Assembly (NCBI GenBank): GCA_963598415.1
Contig: CAVBUH010000023.1
Span: 1-64,000, forward strand
Length of the DNA: 64,000 nt
Source of the DNA: Colimorpha_A sp900556615
GTDB taxonomy: Bacteria > Bacillota > Clostridia > Oscillospirales > CAG-272
Direction of reading: 5' to 3'
The notes below the pieces were generated by a model. It searched no databases, was not told the origin of the DNA, and saw only the letters and a list, made by a program, of their open reading frames with translations. Below are positions 43,801 through 53,113 of this stretch, piece by piece; within the stretch, counting starts at the first letter, position 1, and every line of letters starts with the position of its first letter. Position numbers and translations under genes: made by a program.

Positions 43801-45297
43801 ACTGACGGGAATCGGTATTCCGGGATCTGCAAAGGTATTAAAAACATCAAGCACCTCGCCGCCTCTTACCAAAACCGCACCGATCTCGGTTATTCTGTCG
43901 TTTAGTGCGGAAAGTCCTGTGGTTTCAATGTCAAATACGATAAACTCACTGGAAGAAAAATCAGCGTCGCTGTCGCCGTAAACAGATCTCGCGGTATCAT
44001 CGACAAAATACGCCTCCATGCCGTAAATAACCTTCATACCGGTCTTATCCGCCACAAGCATGGCATCCTGATACCCCTGAACATTTCCGTGATCGGTAAT
44101 CGCTACGGCGGGATGTCCCCATGTATATGCCGTCCTGACAGCAGCGTCGGGCGGAATCAATCCGTCCATTGCCGACATCTGCGTATGAAGATGAAGCTCC
44201 ACGCGCTTTTGAGGCGCATTGTCGGAGCGTTCAATCTTTTGAATCTCCGCGACAGAAAGAGGGGAAAGGATAAATTCACCGTCGAATTTGTCAATCCGTA
44301 CGGAACCGCAAACAGCATACGCCTTTCCCTCCTTGAGCTTAGATATGAATCCGCCCGCTTCCTCGGCAGGAAGGATCGTCTTGCAGAAAATGGAATAATC
44401 GTCGTCCGTCAATGCAAAATTGATAATGGTTTTATCGCCTTTTCTGGTCTCCTTGGTTTCTATGGCATATGCCACACCCAATATACATACCCGCCGCATA
44501 GAGGTTTTCAATATTTCAATATTTCTGACCGGAACCGGATCGGAAATATCAAATTCGGTTCCCAAAATATAACTCGGAGAGGAAGTATCAAAAACAGAAT
44601 TTCCTATGCGGTAATATCCTTCATCGGTTTGCTTTGCCTCCAAGAGATCGGTCCCCAGAAGCGGAGAATACTTTGGGGAAACCGGTTTCTCATTTTCGGC
44701 TATTTCAACGGAAGCTTTCTCCACTCTTTTAAACGAGTTGTCTGCCGGAATATCAAGCAGCGCTTTTGCCTGTTCCCTTTCATATCCCGCGTAATCGAAG
44801 CTATATCCTTCCTCCTGCTTTATTTCAACCTCGTAATCAAGCCCGAACTCCGATTTGATTATACCCGAAAGAAGCTGAGGCGTTTCGGCTTTATAAAGAA
44901 GCTCGATTCCGCCGTTTGAAAAACCGATTTCAATGACGATTCGCTTTCCGTCAAGCTTTGCGGAATAACTCTCAAAAAAGCCCTTTGATACCGCTCCGAT
45001 ACGCTGAAGCTCGGTAACAAGCTGTGGTATATACCGCTCGGAAAAAAGCTCCGGTGGATATGACGGAAGAATTCTCATCGAATTAATCTGATATGCCTCG
45101 CATATTTCGCTCTCAATATCGTAAAGAATTCTTTTTTCGACAATTTCGGGAAAAGAGGCAAAAGTCTCGATCATTTTCCGCTCCTTATCGGTTCTGATGC
45201 GGTAGTCCGAGACTTTTTCAAGTATTTTTCTGTATTCTTCTTTGGGAGAATACTTTTTAAATTTTTCAAGAAAAGATATTTGTCCGTCCAAATTCAA
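40900..45297 (-). CDS. polC: DNA polymerase III alpha subunit, PolC type
   Basis: The replicative polymerase of Firmicutes, 1465 residues. Order: N-terminal region, OB fold (near 230-330), the PHP domain beginning VELHLHTQMSAMDG and AITDHGNVQG, the DnaQ-like 3'-5' exonuclease inserted inside PHP (FIVFDIETTGLSALNDRITE), PHP continuing (ATCDAHFLNKHDEIYRKIL), a four-Cys zinc module (YYCPNCQYSDF and CPVCGE), then the polymerase core (GSRGSVGSSFVASMAGI, DIDLNFSG). The start TTG at 45297 sits close behind AAAGGAC; a TTG at 45291 has better spacing. It is separated from ispG by 2.5 kb of inserted genes and repeats. Confidence 0.97.
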   Translation of the reverse strand: MNLDGQISFLEKFKKYSPKEEYRKILEKVSDYRIRTDKERKMIETFASFPEIVEKRILYDIESEICEAYQINSMRILPSYPPELFSERYIPQLVTELQRIGAVSKGFFESYSAKLDGKRIVIEIGFSNGGIELLYKAETPQLLSGIIKSEFGLDYEVEIKQEEGYSFDYAGYEREQAKALLDIPADNSFKRVEKASVEIAENEKPVSPKYSPLLGTDLLEAKQTDEGYYRIGNSVFDTSSPSYILGTEFDISDPVPVRNIEILKTSMRRVCILGVAYAIETKETRKGDKTIINFALTDDDYSIFCKTILPAEEAGGFISKLKEGKAYAVCGSVRIDKFDGEFILSPLSVAEIQKIERSDNAPQKRVELHLHTQMSAMDGLIPPDAAVRTAYTWGHPAVAITDHGNVQGYQDAMLVADKTGMKVIYGMEAYFVDDTARSVYGDSDADFSSSEFIVFDIETTGLSALNDRITEIGAVLVRGGEVLDVFNTFADPGIPIPVSITELTGITDDMVKGAPSQEEAVRAFLDFAGGRTLIAHNAGFDTSFIRKVCDDFGIPFSNTYLDTVALSRYVNPELKKHKLDTLANYFGLGDFNHHRASDDAEMLALIFFKMVEKLSEEGIKSLSAMTSAMADKVDCLKLKTYHMIILVKNKIGLKNLYKLVSFSYLNYYKKHPRIPKTVLDNYREGLIIGSACSEGELFNAMLENRPRADLLEIASYYDYIEIQPICNNRYLIASGRASSDEDLREFNRKLISLADELGKPVVATCDAHFLNKHDEIYRKILLKGMKFSDADKDTGIYFRTTEEMLEEFSYLGEERAQEVVITNTNKIADMIDSDIRPFPKGTFTPHMDGAEEDLQRICYENAEKKYGKPIPEIVKTRLDKELTSIIKHGFAVLYMIAQKLVWFSESQGYLVGSRGSVGSSFVASMAGISEVNPLPPHYYCPNCQYSDFSNPNHVGSGFDLPDAVCPVCGEKLRGDGHDIPFETFLGFYGDKSPDIDLNFSGEVQGRVHKYTEELFGAENVFRAGTIGALADKTVYGYVMKYLEEKGTTVNKAEIQRLVNHCVGVKRTTGQHPGGIVVVPREYEIYDFCPVQHPADDPNSDIVTTHFTFAYLHDTLLKLDELGHDIPTKYKWLEKYSGTSVMDVPMNDPDVYELFNSTKSLGIRDGDIEANLGTFGLPEFGTKFVMKMVEEAKPKTFADLLQISGLSHGTDVWTGNAQELIHNDICDISHVIGCRDNIMNDLIRYGVENAHAFKIMESVRKGKGLTPEWEAEMREHDVPEWYIGSCKKIKYMFPKAHAAAYVMSAIRLGWYKVHMPLVFYAAFFTAAPGGFDAEIAMSGKAGVVRTMKEITEKGTDATQKESAMLATLNLVNECYARGIKFLPVNFFKSKAFAYVPEDGRIRLPFNSLAGVGESAAQAIEDAREGGNILSVEDLRMKAKLTKAVIEVLQKNGALDGLSDTNQITFF

Positions 45298-45336
45298 TGT
45301 CCTTTCTTTCCATACACACTTTAATTTTCATGCTTC

Positions 45337-45500
45337 AGGGTATCTCCGACGATTCAATGCTCATAGATGACATAGAGATTTTTTCATCATTCTAAACAAA
45401 AAATCCGCAGACCATCGTATAAATCTGTCAAGGATTTTTGTAACGAATAACGGGAAACAGAGCAATCCTGATTTGAATAGTGAATTTTTAGAGATGCCCT
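45337..45500. repeat. Family-2 repeat upstream of polC
   Basis: 164 bp from AGGGTATCTCCGACGATTCA to TGAATTTTTAGAGATGCCCT. The internal part keeps AAAAAATCCGCAGACCATCG and the arms TTCATCATTCT / AACGAATAACGG. It starts 40 bases before the polC start, in its leader. Confidence 0.82.
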
Positions 45501-46128
45501 TTACTCAAATTTCATTATAAAAAATGCGTTTTCAGTTTTATTGTACTTACAAAATACGGAATGTAATTATCCCCAAAAGAATGGTTACGCAAAGTGTAGG
45601 AATCGTCAAGCTGCGGCTTTGTCCCGTTCAGGTTGCTTTTTGAAAAAATCACTCTGAATCCCCAAAAAACTAAAAAAAGAAATTAGGATAGAAGGAGGTA
45701 GAACGAACCCCTGCAAAATACTTTGCCTTCAATCGGTATCATCATTTCAAAAAGAACCGTTTCATTCGCTCAGCTTTGTATACTCATTTCAAAATTATTC
45801 TGGCGCAATCCTTTTCCTTTTTATGCGATTGATGAGCGTTTTGAAGATATCAGATCTACTTGCTTCCGAATAAAGCTCGGCAGCCTTTTCATTTCACGCA
45901 TTTCGCCTTTCTCCGATTACCTCCACAGCAAATTTCAAAGAAACCGATTCAATAAGGGCTTGCCCGTCATCGGGTGAGCAAGAGCACTGCATCGCAGTGC
46001 TGAAACAGAGGCGAATTGTATTGCCACTGATTTCAAAATGGAGCCCGCCGCCTATGGAGGCGGGGGGATATCACTTGTGCAGTTATATTTTTCTCATTCA
46101 GCCCTGCTGAATTTGTATCCGTATATTT
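45501..46128. other. Gap with hairpins and no clear gene
   Basis: I see no convincing coding sequence. Short frames on both strands do not match anything I know, though the minus strand around 45750-45930 has a stop-broken coding look and may be a decayed gene. Two hairpins stand out: AGCACTGC-ATC-GCAGTGCT near 45986-46004 and a GC-rich one around GCCGCCTATGGAGGCGG near 46045. Confidence 0.35.
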
Positions 46129-47310
46129 TCAGTCAAGGCAGGAATAAATTACGTTCCGCAATCTCGGTTGATAATACTCTTCTCTCGGATTTAAACAATG
46201 CTGTACATAGAATACCGCGAGCTTTCGAGAAGGGTCAGCAAAAGCATTAGCTCCCGCCGCTCCTCCCCAACCGAACTCTCCTACAGAACCGTTTGATCCG
46301 GAAATCGCCTTATCGGTCAAGGTCCGAACACCAAAACCGTAGTTGTAACCAGCCAACTGCATCCAGTTAAAATTCTTACGCTGCTTCCAAGTCAGCCTGG
46401 GCGTTCTCATAAGCTCCACTGCGCCGGGCGATAAAATCCGACTTCCATTAACGCCTGTGCCGTGATTCGCCAGCGCTGCCATTAGCTTGGCATAATCGGA
46501 TACTGTAGTGATAATACCGGCGCCGCCGCTGTCATACTCTTCTCCCAGAATATGTTCATTTTTCTTTCCGCAATTTACGAACGTACCGTTCTTAGCTTTT
46601 CCATATTTCTGCGCCTCGACAATATCAAAGCTGCCGTTTTCCCCCTCCGGCACAAAGCAATACTGCTGCGCGATTCCCGACACTTCTGCTTCGGTAACAT
46701 GATAGCGGGAAGCTTCCATGGATAAAGGAGAAAAAATATTTTCTCTTACATAGTGCCGGAATTTTGTTCCGCTGATAATTTCAACAAGTCCGGCCAACAC
46801 ATCGTGACAAAGGCTGTATTGCCAATATAATCCTGGCTCAAAAGATAACGGATCGGAAGCAATACACCGCACAACTGTTTCAGTATTCATTTTGCCGCCT
46901 GTTATATTTTCGGCTCTTTGAAAAGCTTCGGTCCGCATATCATAGGTCAAGCCTGCCGTCATAGAAAACAGATCTCCGATTGTTATGGCTTGTTTGGCTT
47001 CTCTAAGACTGCCGTCGGTTTCTCTTACCGACATATATCGGTATTCCGGAATATACTCATAGAGCGGATCTGTAACAGCAAAGTATCCTTGTTCAAGAAG
47101 CTGCAAAGCCGCCGTCACCGTTGTGATTTTGGAACATGAATAAATATAGTAAGATTCACTGCCATCGAGTGGAATCCGTTTTTCCAAATCAGAATAACCG
47201 CTCTGATAGGAAAATACTCTCTTATTATCGACATAGATCTCGACCGCATTGCCTGGCGTTCGATCCAACGCCATATTGTCCATAAAGATTTTTACGTTTT
47301 GAAAATCCAT
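46129..47310 (-). CDS. Serine hydrolase, beta-lactamase class C / AmpC-like family
   Basis: A 393-residue beta-lactamase-related serine hydrolase. The SxxK nucleophile is in ESYYIYSCSKITTVTAAL (S-C-S-K), the second motif is in PGLYWQYSLCHDVLAGLVE (Y-S-L, in place of YxN), and the C-terminal GYGFGVRT-type strand is present. No signal peptide is seen, so a cytoplasmic esterase or peptidase is likelier than a beta-lactamase. ATG overlaps the stop of the upstream 77-residue ORF (TAATG). It sits between ispG and polC, genes usually adjacent, so it looks like an insertion. Confidence 0.85.
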   Translation of the reverse strand: MDFQNVKIFMDNMALDRTPGNAVEIYVDNKRVFSYQSGYSDLEKRIPLDGSESYYIYSCSKITTVTAALQLLEQGYFAVTDPLYEYIPEYRYMSVRETDGSLREAKQAITIGDLFSMTAGLTYDMRTEAFQRAENITGGKMNTETVVRCIASDPLSFEPGLYWQYSLCHDVLAGLVEIISGTKFRHYVRENIFSPLSMEASRYHVTEAEVSGIAQQYCFVPEGENGSFDIVEAQKYGKAKNGTFVNCGKKNEHILGEEYDSGGAGIITTVSDYAKLMAALANHGTGVNGSRILSPGAVELMRTPRLTWKQRKNFNWMQLAGYNYGFGVRTLTDKAISGSNGSVGEFGWGGAAGANAFADPSRKLAVFYVQHCLNPREEYYQPRLRNVIYSCLD

Positions 47311-47543
47311 TATACCGTATCCTCCTGATTTCCGATTGCCAATAAATATACTGAAATCTCGGACTGCTCCAACAGCTTCCGCTGCGCAAACAGATACAAA
47401 CCGTCTCTCAGCAAAAGCATCTTCAATCTGTCACACCAATTCTGCATTTCCAAATAAACTCTGAAGCTCCTGCGTAAAAACGACGGGACAACAGCATAAA
47501 ATTTCGATTTGTTTACGTCGTATGTTTTATAATTGATTTCCAT
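47310..47543 (-). CDS. Small protein of unknown function
   Basis: A 77-residue basic frame I do not recognise. Its TAA stop overlaps the ATG of the serine hydrolase (TAATG), which favours real, coupled translation. A purine-rich GGGGGC stretch lies before the ATG. Phe, Arg and Leu are common and there is no TM segment. It could be the remnant of a longer protein. Confidence 0.4.
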   Translation of the reverse strand: MEINYKTYDVNKSKFYAVVPSFLRRSFRVYLEMQNWCDRLKMLLLRDGLYLFAQRKLLEQSEISVYLLAIGNQEDTV

Positions 47544-47632
47544 TTTCCAAGCCCCCTCAATTGGTGAAAAATGCTCGTAAAAGCATCAACAAAAGAAGTA
47601 GTTCTAAGAAAATCATTATCGAACTGTAAAAT

Positions 47633-47810
47633 TTAAGGCAATGCTGCCGCGTTCTGAGGGTACAGATGCGCTGTCGTATTTGTCGTTAAACGATATAAAT
47701 TGAGGAGGTAAGAGCGACTCTCAGCCGACAATATTTGTGAAATATGGCGGAAAAGGGACAAGCAGATTGCAGTTAAGGCACAAGGCGTGAATTATGCGGT
47801 ATTGCCTTAA
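47633..47810 (+). repeat. Family-1 repeat downstream of ispG
   Basis: 178 bp with TTAA at both ends (47633-47636, 47807-47810) and ends GGCAATGCTGCCGC / GCGGTATTGCC. It is a diverged variant whose internal frame is broken. Confidence 0.85.
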
Positions 47811-47823
47811 ATATCTATAATAA

Positions 47824-48903
47824 TCAGCCCAATATCTGCTTTACCTCTTTCACAAGTGTCTCGGAAATCTCTGTCTCAGGAATTTTCCGAATAATTTCGC
47901 CGTGACGGAAAAGCAGCGCTTCACCGTCACCTCCGGCAATTCCGATATCGGCTTCCCGCGCTTCTCCGGGGCCGTTGACAGCACACCCCATAACCGCTAC
48001 CGTAAGAGATTTATCCGTTCTGATGTGCGACAGCTTCTCTTCTGCCTCCGAAGCAATTCGGATAAGGTCGATTTTGGTTCTTCCGCAGGTCGGACAGGAT
48101 ACAACACGTATTCCTGCAGTATGACTGAGACCGAGAGACTGAAGAATGGCTTTTCCCTCTTTCACTTCATTAACCGGTGCATCCGTAAGCGACACTCTTA
48201 TCGTATCTCCGATACCGTCGCAGAGAAGCGCCCCGATTCCTGTCGCCGAGCGGAGAGTTCCGAGTCTATGAGTCCCTGCCTCTGTAACACCAAGATGAAG
48301 AGGATAGTCACAGATTTCCGCAAGAATACGATTCGCTTTTATCATTGTCCTGACATCGGAGGATTTAACGGCAATGATTGTATCGTAAAAATCATATTTT
48401 TCCAACAGCCTGACGTGTGATACCGCACTCTCGGCAAGCGCTTCCGGCGTAGGAGAACCATATTTTGCAAGAAGCTCTTTTTCAAGCGAACCACCGTTTA
48501 CCCCGATTCTGATAGGAATTCCGGCAGCACGGCAAGCCGAAATCACTGCTTTTACCCTATCCTCCCCGCCGATATTCCCCGGATTAATACGAATTTTATC
48601 GGCGCCCGCCGCCGCGCTTTCAACGGCAAGACGATAGCTGAAATGAATATCAGCGACAATCGGGATTTTTATATCGGATTCCTTAAGCCTTGCAATATTT
48701 TTAACAGCGCCGTCATCCGGAACAGTCATTCGTACAATATCACATCCGGCAAGCTCAAGTTCCTTTATCTGCCTGTATAAAGCTCCAAAGTCGGAGCTTG
48801 AAACATTGGTCATCGACTGAACGGAAATCGGCGCATCTCCTCCGATATCAATTCCTCCCACCTTGACCTTTTGGGATTTTCTTCTGTAATTATTGTATTT
48901 CAT
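47824..48903 (-). CDS. ispG: 4-hydroxy-3-methylbut-2-enyl diphosphate synthase
   Basis: IspG (GcpE) carries out the penultimate MEP-pathway step with a 4Fe-4S cluster. The 359 residues begin with a TIM barrel (GGDAPISVQSMTNVSSSD, RINPGNIGG); the C-terminal domain has the cluster cysteines in VVSCPTCGRTKID and VAVMGCAVNGPGEAREADIG. Downstream of rseP by one base, so translationally linked. It is the last gene of the pyrH-to-ispG block before the inserted segment. Confidence 0.97.
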   Translation of the reverse strand: MKYNNYRRKSQKVKVGGIDIGGDAPISVQSMTNVSSSDFGALYRQIKELELAGCDIVRMTVPDDGAVKNIARLKESDIKIPIVADIHFSYRLAVESAAAGADKIRINPGNIGGEDRVKAVISACRAAGIPIRIGVNGGSLEKELLAKYGSPTPEALAESAVSHVRLLEKYDFYDTIIAVKSSDVRTMIKANRILAEICDYPLHLGVTEAGTHRLGTLRSATGIGALLCDGIGDTIRVSLTDAPVNEVKEGKAILQSLGLSHTAGIRVVSCPTCGRTKIDLIRIASEAEEKLSHIRTDKSLTVAVMGCAVNGPGEAREADIGIAGGDGEALLFRHGEIIRKIPETEISETLVKEVKQILG

Positions 48904-48904
48904 A

Positions 48905-49936
48905 TCAATTTATCAGCTTTGCTACATCCTGAAAGGTTACGAAAAGCATAAGAAGCATCAAAAGCGCAAAGGTTATCAGCTTTAAAACCGCTTCGGTTTC
49001 ACGCTTTAAAGGTTTTCTTCTTATAAACTCAATCAACATAAATAATATACATCCTCCGTCAAGCACCGGAATCGGAAGAAGATTGAAAACTCCGAGATTA
49101 AGGGCAATCAGCGCAGTGAGCGACAGAAGATATACTCCTCCGTCACCGGCTTCTACCGCCGCTCCGATCTCAGAGGTGATTCCGACCGGTCCCGACATCG
49201 CCTCAACGCCGTACTTACCTGTCACAAGATCAACAAGAGAATCCCATATCATTCTGACCGACGTAACCGACTGCCAAAAAGCATGCTTTACGGTATTGCC
49301 GAAGGTCTTGTTTTCACGGCAAAGATAAAAGTCCCGTTCGGCAAATGTTACGCCGTTCTCCGAAACCGTTCCGAACTCCACATCACGGATAACCACCCTC
49401 TCGCCGTCTCTTACCACCGTAATATCGGTTTTTCCTACCGCGTCGTGGGTGATTGTGTATGACAGATCATAATAGGTATGAACCTTCGTTTTGCCTATCT
49501 TGACAATAACGTCTCCTTCACAGAGCCCTGCCGCCTGAGACGGGGCGTTCTCTACAAAAGAGGAAATTTCCGTCGATGCGAAAGCCTCAAGTCTTCCGAC
49601 TATAATGCAGGTCAGAATAACTCCGACGAGAATATTCATAACTGCCCCCGCAACAGAAATCAAAAATCTCTGCCAAATAGGCTTGGCGCTGTACGAATTT
49701 TCACTTTCCGATTCCTCGTCCTCACCCTCCATGCTGACAAAGCCACCGATCGGCAGAAGACGAAGCGTATATGCGATCCCCGTTTTCTTAGATTTTTTCT
49801 GCAAAAGCTTCGGCCCCATTCCGATGGAAAATTCATTAATTCCCACCTTGAAAACTCTTGCCATAATATAGTGACCGAATTCATGTATCAGAATCAGAAA
49901 CCCGAAAATAAGAATCGCTATCAGAATTTTAACCAT
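48905..49936 (-). CDS. rseP: RseP-type site-2 zinc metalloprotease
   Basis: An intramembrane protease (343 residues) that cuts anti-sigma factors and signal peptides. The zinc motif is in TM1: FGFLILIHEFGHYIMARVF. A PDZ domain covers about 130-200 (QAAGLCEGDVIVKIGKTKVH). The third ligand Asp is in NLLPIPVLDGGCILFML. At least three further TM segments are visible. It lies between dxr and ispG as in other Clostridia. Confidence 0.96.
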   Translation of the reverse strand: MVKILIAILIFGFLILIHEFGHYIMARVFKVGINEFSIGMGPKLLQKKSKKTGIAYTLRLLPIGGFVSMEGEDEESESENSYSAKPIWQRFLISVAGAVMNILVGVILTCIIVGRLEAFASTEISSFVENAPSQAAGLCEGDVIVKIGKTKVHTYYDLSYTITHDAVGKTDITVVRDGERVVIRDVEFGTVSENGVTFAERDFYLCRENKTFGNTVKHAFWQSVTSVRMIWDSLVDLVTGKYGVEAMSGPVGITSEIGAAVEAGDGGVYLLSLTALIALNLGVFNLLPIPVLDGGCILFMLIEFIRRKPLKRETEAVLKLITFALLMLLMLFVTFQDVAKLIN

Positions 49937-49994
49937 TATATTTTGATCTCCTTAAGATATACTGAAACATCTCAAATGAAGCAATGCAAAAAAG

Positions 49995-51134
49995 TCAGTC
50001 CCCCGCTATTTCTCTGACCGTTCGCCGCGCTTCGGCGTCTGCCGCTTCGATATCCTCAAGCGACGGCGATACGATAACCGGAGCACACTCGGTAACCTCG
50101 GCAACGATATCGGAAATACCGGGAAAAGAAATTCTTCCATTCAAAAACAGGGCTACCGCCTCTTCATCCGCACCGTTCATCACAGCGGGCGATACACCGC
50201 CTCTGCTGATCGCTTTATAGGCAAGGGAAAGAAGTGGAAAGTTTATATTGTCCGGTTTTGCAAAGGTTAAAGAACTCAGCCTTGCAAAGTCAAGCTCGGC
50301 CACCGGACTACTGAATCTTTCGGGATAGGTAAGCGCATACTGTACGCAAAGACGCATATCCGGTACTCCCATCTGTGCAATAACCGCGTTATCAATATAT
50401 TCAACCATCGAATGTATTATACTTTCACGGTGAACAACTACCTCTATCTGCTCCGGCAAGATATCAAAAAGCCACACCGCCTCGATAACCTCAAAGCCTT
50501 TATTCATCAGCGTCGCCGAATCTATTGTGATACGGTTTCCCATACACCATGTCGGATGGGAAAGCGCCTTTTTCGGATTTATTTTTCCAAGTTCTTCCCT
50601 TTTCATTCCGAAAAAGGGACCGCCTGACGCGGTAAGAATCAGCTTTTTTATTTTCTGCCCGCTCAGACATTGAAAAATGGCGGAATGTTCACTGTCAACC
50701 GGAAGAAGAGTAACCTTATGCTTTTTAACCTCAGAAATAACCTTCTCCCCAAAGGCAACAAGCGATTCTTTGTTGGCAAGCGCTACATTTTTTCCGCTCT
50801 CAATGGCGGCAAGCGTCGGTCGGAGTCCTGCAATTCCCGAAACCGAGTTCAGTACGGTATCGGCATGGCACACCTCCGCTACAGTTTCCGCACTGCGAAG
50901 CCCTGCTATTATTTTCGTTGAAGTATCTGAAATTCGTACCTTCAGTTCCGCCGCGGCACTTTCGTCGGCAACGGCACAGTATTCCGGGGAAAATTCTCTT
51001 ATCTGGCTTTCGAGAGCGCCGATATCTCTCCCCGCCGCAAGCGCGGTTACCTTTATTTTTCTGTGACGGCAAACGTCAAGCGCCTGCCTTCCGACAGACC
51101 CTGTCGAGCCGAGCACTGCAAGTTTTTCTGTCAA
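49995..51134 (-). CDS. dxr: 1-deoxy-D-xylulose 5-phosphate reductoisomerase
   Basis: DXR (IspC), second step of the MEP pathway, 379 residues. NADPH site AVLGSTGSVGRQALDV at the N-terminus; LLPVDSEHSAIFQCL carries the metal ligands; ILTASGGPFFGMKREELGK and HPTWCMGNRITIDSATLMNK are the flexible-loop and substrate blocks. The start is TTG at 51134 with GAGAGG eight bases upstream. It is 23 bases after cdsA. Confidence 0.96.
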   Translation of the reverse strand: MTEKLAVLGSTGSVGRQALDVCRHRKIKVTALAAGRDIGALESQIREFSPEYCAVADESAAAELKVRISDTSTKIIAGLRSAETVAEVCHADTVLNSVSGIAGLRPTLAAIESGKNVALANKESLVAFGEKVISEVKKHKVTLLPVDSEHSAIFQCLSGQKIKKLILTASGGPFFGMKREELGKINPKKALSHPTWCMGNRITIDSATLMNKGFEVIEAVWLFDILPEQIEVVVHRESIIHSMVEYIDNAVIAQMGVPDMRLCVQYALTYPERFSSPVAELDFARLSSLTFAKPDNINFPLLSLAYKAISRGGVSPAVMNGADEEAVALFLNGRISFPGISDIVAEVTECAPVIVSPSLEDIEAADAEARRTVREIAGD

Positions 51135-51157
51135 ATCTACAATCCTCTCAGTCGTTA

Positions 51158-51985
51158 TTAAGAAAACAGCGCAAGCGCCGGCACAAACTCTGTAAGAAAA
51201 TAAATAAACGGAGCCGTACAGATTATGCTGTCAAACCGATCAAGCACCCCGCCGTGACCAGGAAAAAGCTTACCGTAATCCTTTATTTCAAATTTTCGCT
51301 TAATCAAAGACATGATAAGATCGCCGCACTGCGAAAGCAGGCTGACAACCGCTGCCGTGACCGCAAGACCGATATAATTCGGCACCGCTTCCGTGAAGTG
51401 TCCAAGCACAAAGCCGTAAAGCAAGGTGATCCCTATTGCAGACAGGGTTCCGCCTATTGAACCTTCAACCGTTTTTTTAGGGCTGACATCCGGTATCAGC
51501 TTATGTTTTCCGAAAGCTCTGCCGCAAAAATAAGCAAACGTATCCGTCACCCACGGAATAATGAAAGCCAGAAAATAAATATACTGACCGTGAGAAAGAT
51601 CCCGAAGAAGAATCACCGACGAAAAACCAAAGGAGATATACACTGCCGTAGAGGCAGACAGCGCCGCTGTATCAACGGCAAAACGGTGCTTTGAAAACAC
51701 CGATACCGTATAGGTATAGGTTATCAGCACAAAAGAAATCAAAAATACATAACCGAGTATACCAGAAGGCTGACAGCGCACAAGGAAAGGCATGCCTGCC
51801 GCCATAATAATAGAGGGAATTGAAACCGTATACTGTTTTTTGGAACCGATGCAATTCTGCATTTCATACACGCCAACTGCGGCAAGAATGGAAATGAGCA
51901 AGGGAAATGCGATTGTATCCGAAAATATAAAAAAAGGGATCATCACCGCGACCATTACAATAGCCGTTAAAACTCGTGTTTTCAT
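51158..51985 (-). CDS. cdsA: Phosphatidate cytidylyltransferase
   Basis: CdsA makes CDP-diacylglycerol, the precursor of bacterial phospholipids. The 275-residue protein has about eight TM segments and the C-terminal signature DVSPKKTVEGSIGGTLSAIG, then KDYGKLFPGHGGVLDRFDSI. AAGAAAGG precedes the ATG. Gene order uppS-cdsA-dxr is normal. Confidence 0.95.
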   Translation of the reverse strand: MKTRVLTAIVMVAVMIPFFIFSDTIAFPLLISILAAVGVYEMQNCIGSKKQYTVSIPSIIMAAGMPFLVRCQPSGILGYVFLISFVLITYTYTVSVFSKHRFAVDTAALSASTAVYISFGFSSVILLRDLSHGQYIYFLAFIIPWVTDTFAYFCGRAFGKHKLIPDVSPKKTVEGSIGGTLSAIGITLLYGFVLGHFTEAVPNYIGLAVTAAVVSLLSQCGDLIMSLIKRKFEIKDYGKLFPGHGGVLDRFDSIICTAPFIYFLTEFVPALALFS

Positions 51986-52118
51986 ACAAAAATCCTTTCT
52001 TGGGGATCAACTGATATGATATTATGCGGCTACTTTTGAAATTTTCTTTAAGCCGCCTAAATTTCCCGGAAAATATTGAAGCGTTTCATTCGCGCCTGAA
52101 AACGCCGGAATATTTCCG

Positions 52119-52847
52119 TCAGATTCCGCCGAATCGGCGCTTTCTCGAATAAAACTCTTTTACACAGAGATCCACCTGCCGCTCGTCAAAATCAGGCCAT
52201 AGAATATCGGTGAAGTACAGCTCGGCATACGCCGACTCCCAAAGCAAAAAATTCGAAATACGTTTCTCCGCTCCCGTTCTCACAATCAGATCGGGCGGCG
52301 GACTGTCTTTGGTATAAAGATGCGAGGTAATATCCTCCTCCGTAATCTCGTTTTTTCCTGCCTTCACAAGCTCATTCACAGCATGGACAATATCATCCCT
52401 TCCGCCGTAATTGACAGCGATATTAAGTATCTGACGTTTAGAAGCGGACGCTTCTTCGAGAGCAGTCATTCGCGCGATAATTTCAGGAGGAAAAACCGAC
52501 TTGCTTCCGAGAAAATGTATTTGAATATCCTTTTGAGAAAAGCTTTTTTCGGCTTCGGAAAGATAATCCCGGAAAATCTTCATGATCGCCGACACCTCGT
52601 CCTTCGGTCTTTTCCAATTCTCCGTGGAAAAAGCATATACCGTAACCGCTTCTATCCCGATGCTTCCGCAATACTCAATAATCTTTTTAAAAACAGCGGC
52701 TCCGGAAGCATGGCCGTATGTACGAGGCAAGCCCTGCCTTTCCGCCCATCTTCCATTTCCATCCATAATAAAAGCGATATGTCTGAGCTTTCCTTCGGAA
52801 TTTATCCCCTCGCTCGCCGGTTTTCTTCTGAAAAGCCGTGTTATCAT
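52119..52847 (-). CDS. uppS: Isoprenyl transferase / undecaprenyl diphosphate synthase
   Basis: A cis-prenyltransferase of 242 residues that makes the lipid carrier for cell wall synthesis. Signatures: HIAFIMDGNGRWAERQGLPR with the catalytic Asp, TVYAFSTENWKRP, LNIAVNYGGRDDIVHAV and PPDLIVRTGAEKRISNFLLW. AAAGGAAA precedes the ATG. A hairpin in the leader (GGGGCTGTTT / AAACAGCCCC, about 52872-52905) could act on expression. The 700-base gap to frr is filled by repeats. Confidence 0.96.
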   Translation of the reverse strand: MITRLFRRKPASEGINSEGKLRHIAFIMDGNGRWAERQGLPRTYGHASGAAVFKKIIEYCGSIGIEAVTVYAFSTENWKRPKDEVSAIMKIFRDYLSEAEKSFSQKDIQIHFLGSKSVFPPEIIARMTALEEASASKRQILNIAVNYGGRDDIVHAVNELVKAGKNEITEEDITSHLYTKDSPPPDLIVRTGAEKRISNFLLWESAYAELYFTDILWPDFDERQVDLCVKEFYSRKRRFGGI

Positions 52848-53113
52848 CGTATTTCCTTTCTTTCTGCAAAGTGGGGCTGTTTTTATGAAAACAAACAGCC
52901 CCGCATTTCGTCTCGCAGCATAATTCAGATATCATTCGAAAAAATCAAAGAGAAGCAGACCTATCGAATCCGCAGCAAACGAAATACGCCCCTTAAAATG
53001 TTCAGAATTGCTTTCTGAATTTCGCTAAACAGGTAATCCCGTCAATAACGCTGGTAGGCAATCCCATTGAGTGATAACAGCGCAGATGCAGCAGCAGATT
53101 TTTTGACAGTCCG

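Noticed and set aside
44089..44919. 276-codon plus-strand frame inside polC
   Set aside because: Antisense shadow of the polymerase N-terminal region with no recognisable domain.
45723..45977. Plus-strand 84-codon frame in the ispG-polC gap
   Set aside because: No ribosome binding site and no known motif; kept only as a possible decayed gene region.
46129..47310. Beta-lactamase resistance gene
   Set aside because: The SxxK motif is present but there is no signal peptide and the second motif is Y-S-L rather than YxN, so a general serine hydrolase is the safer call.
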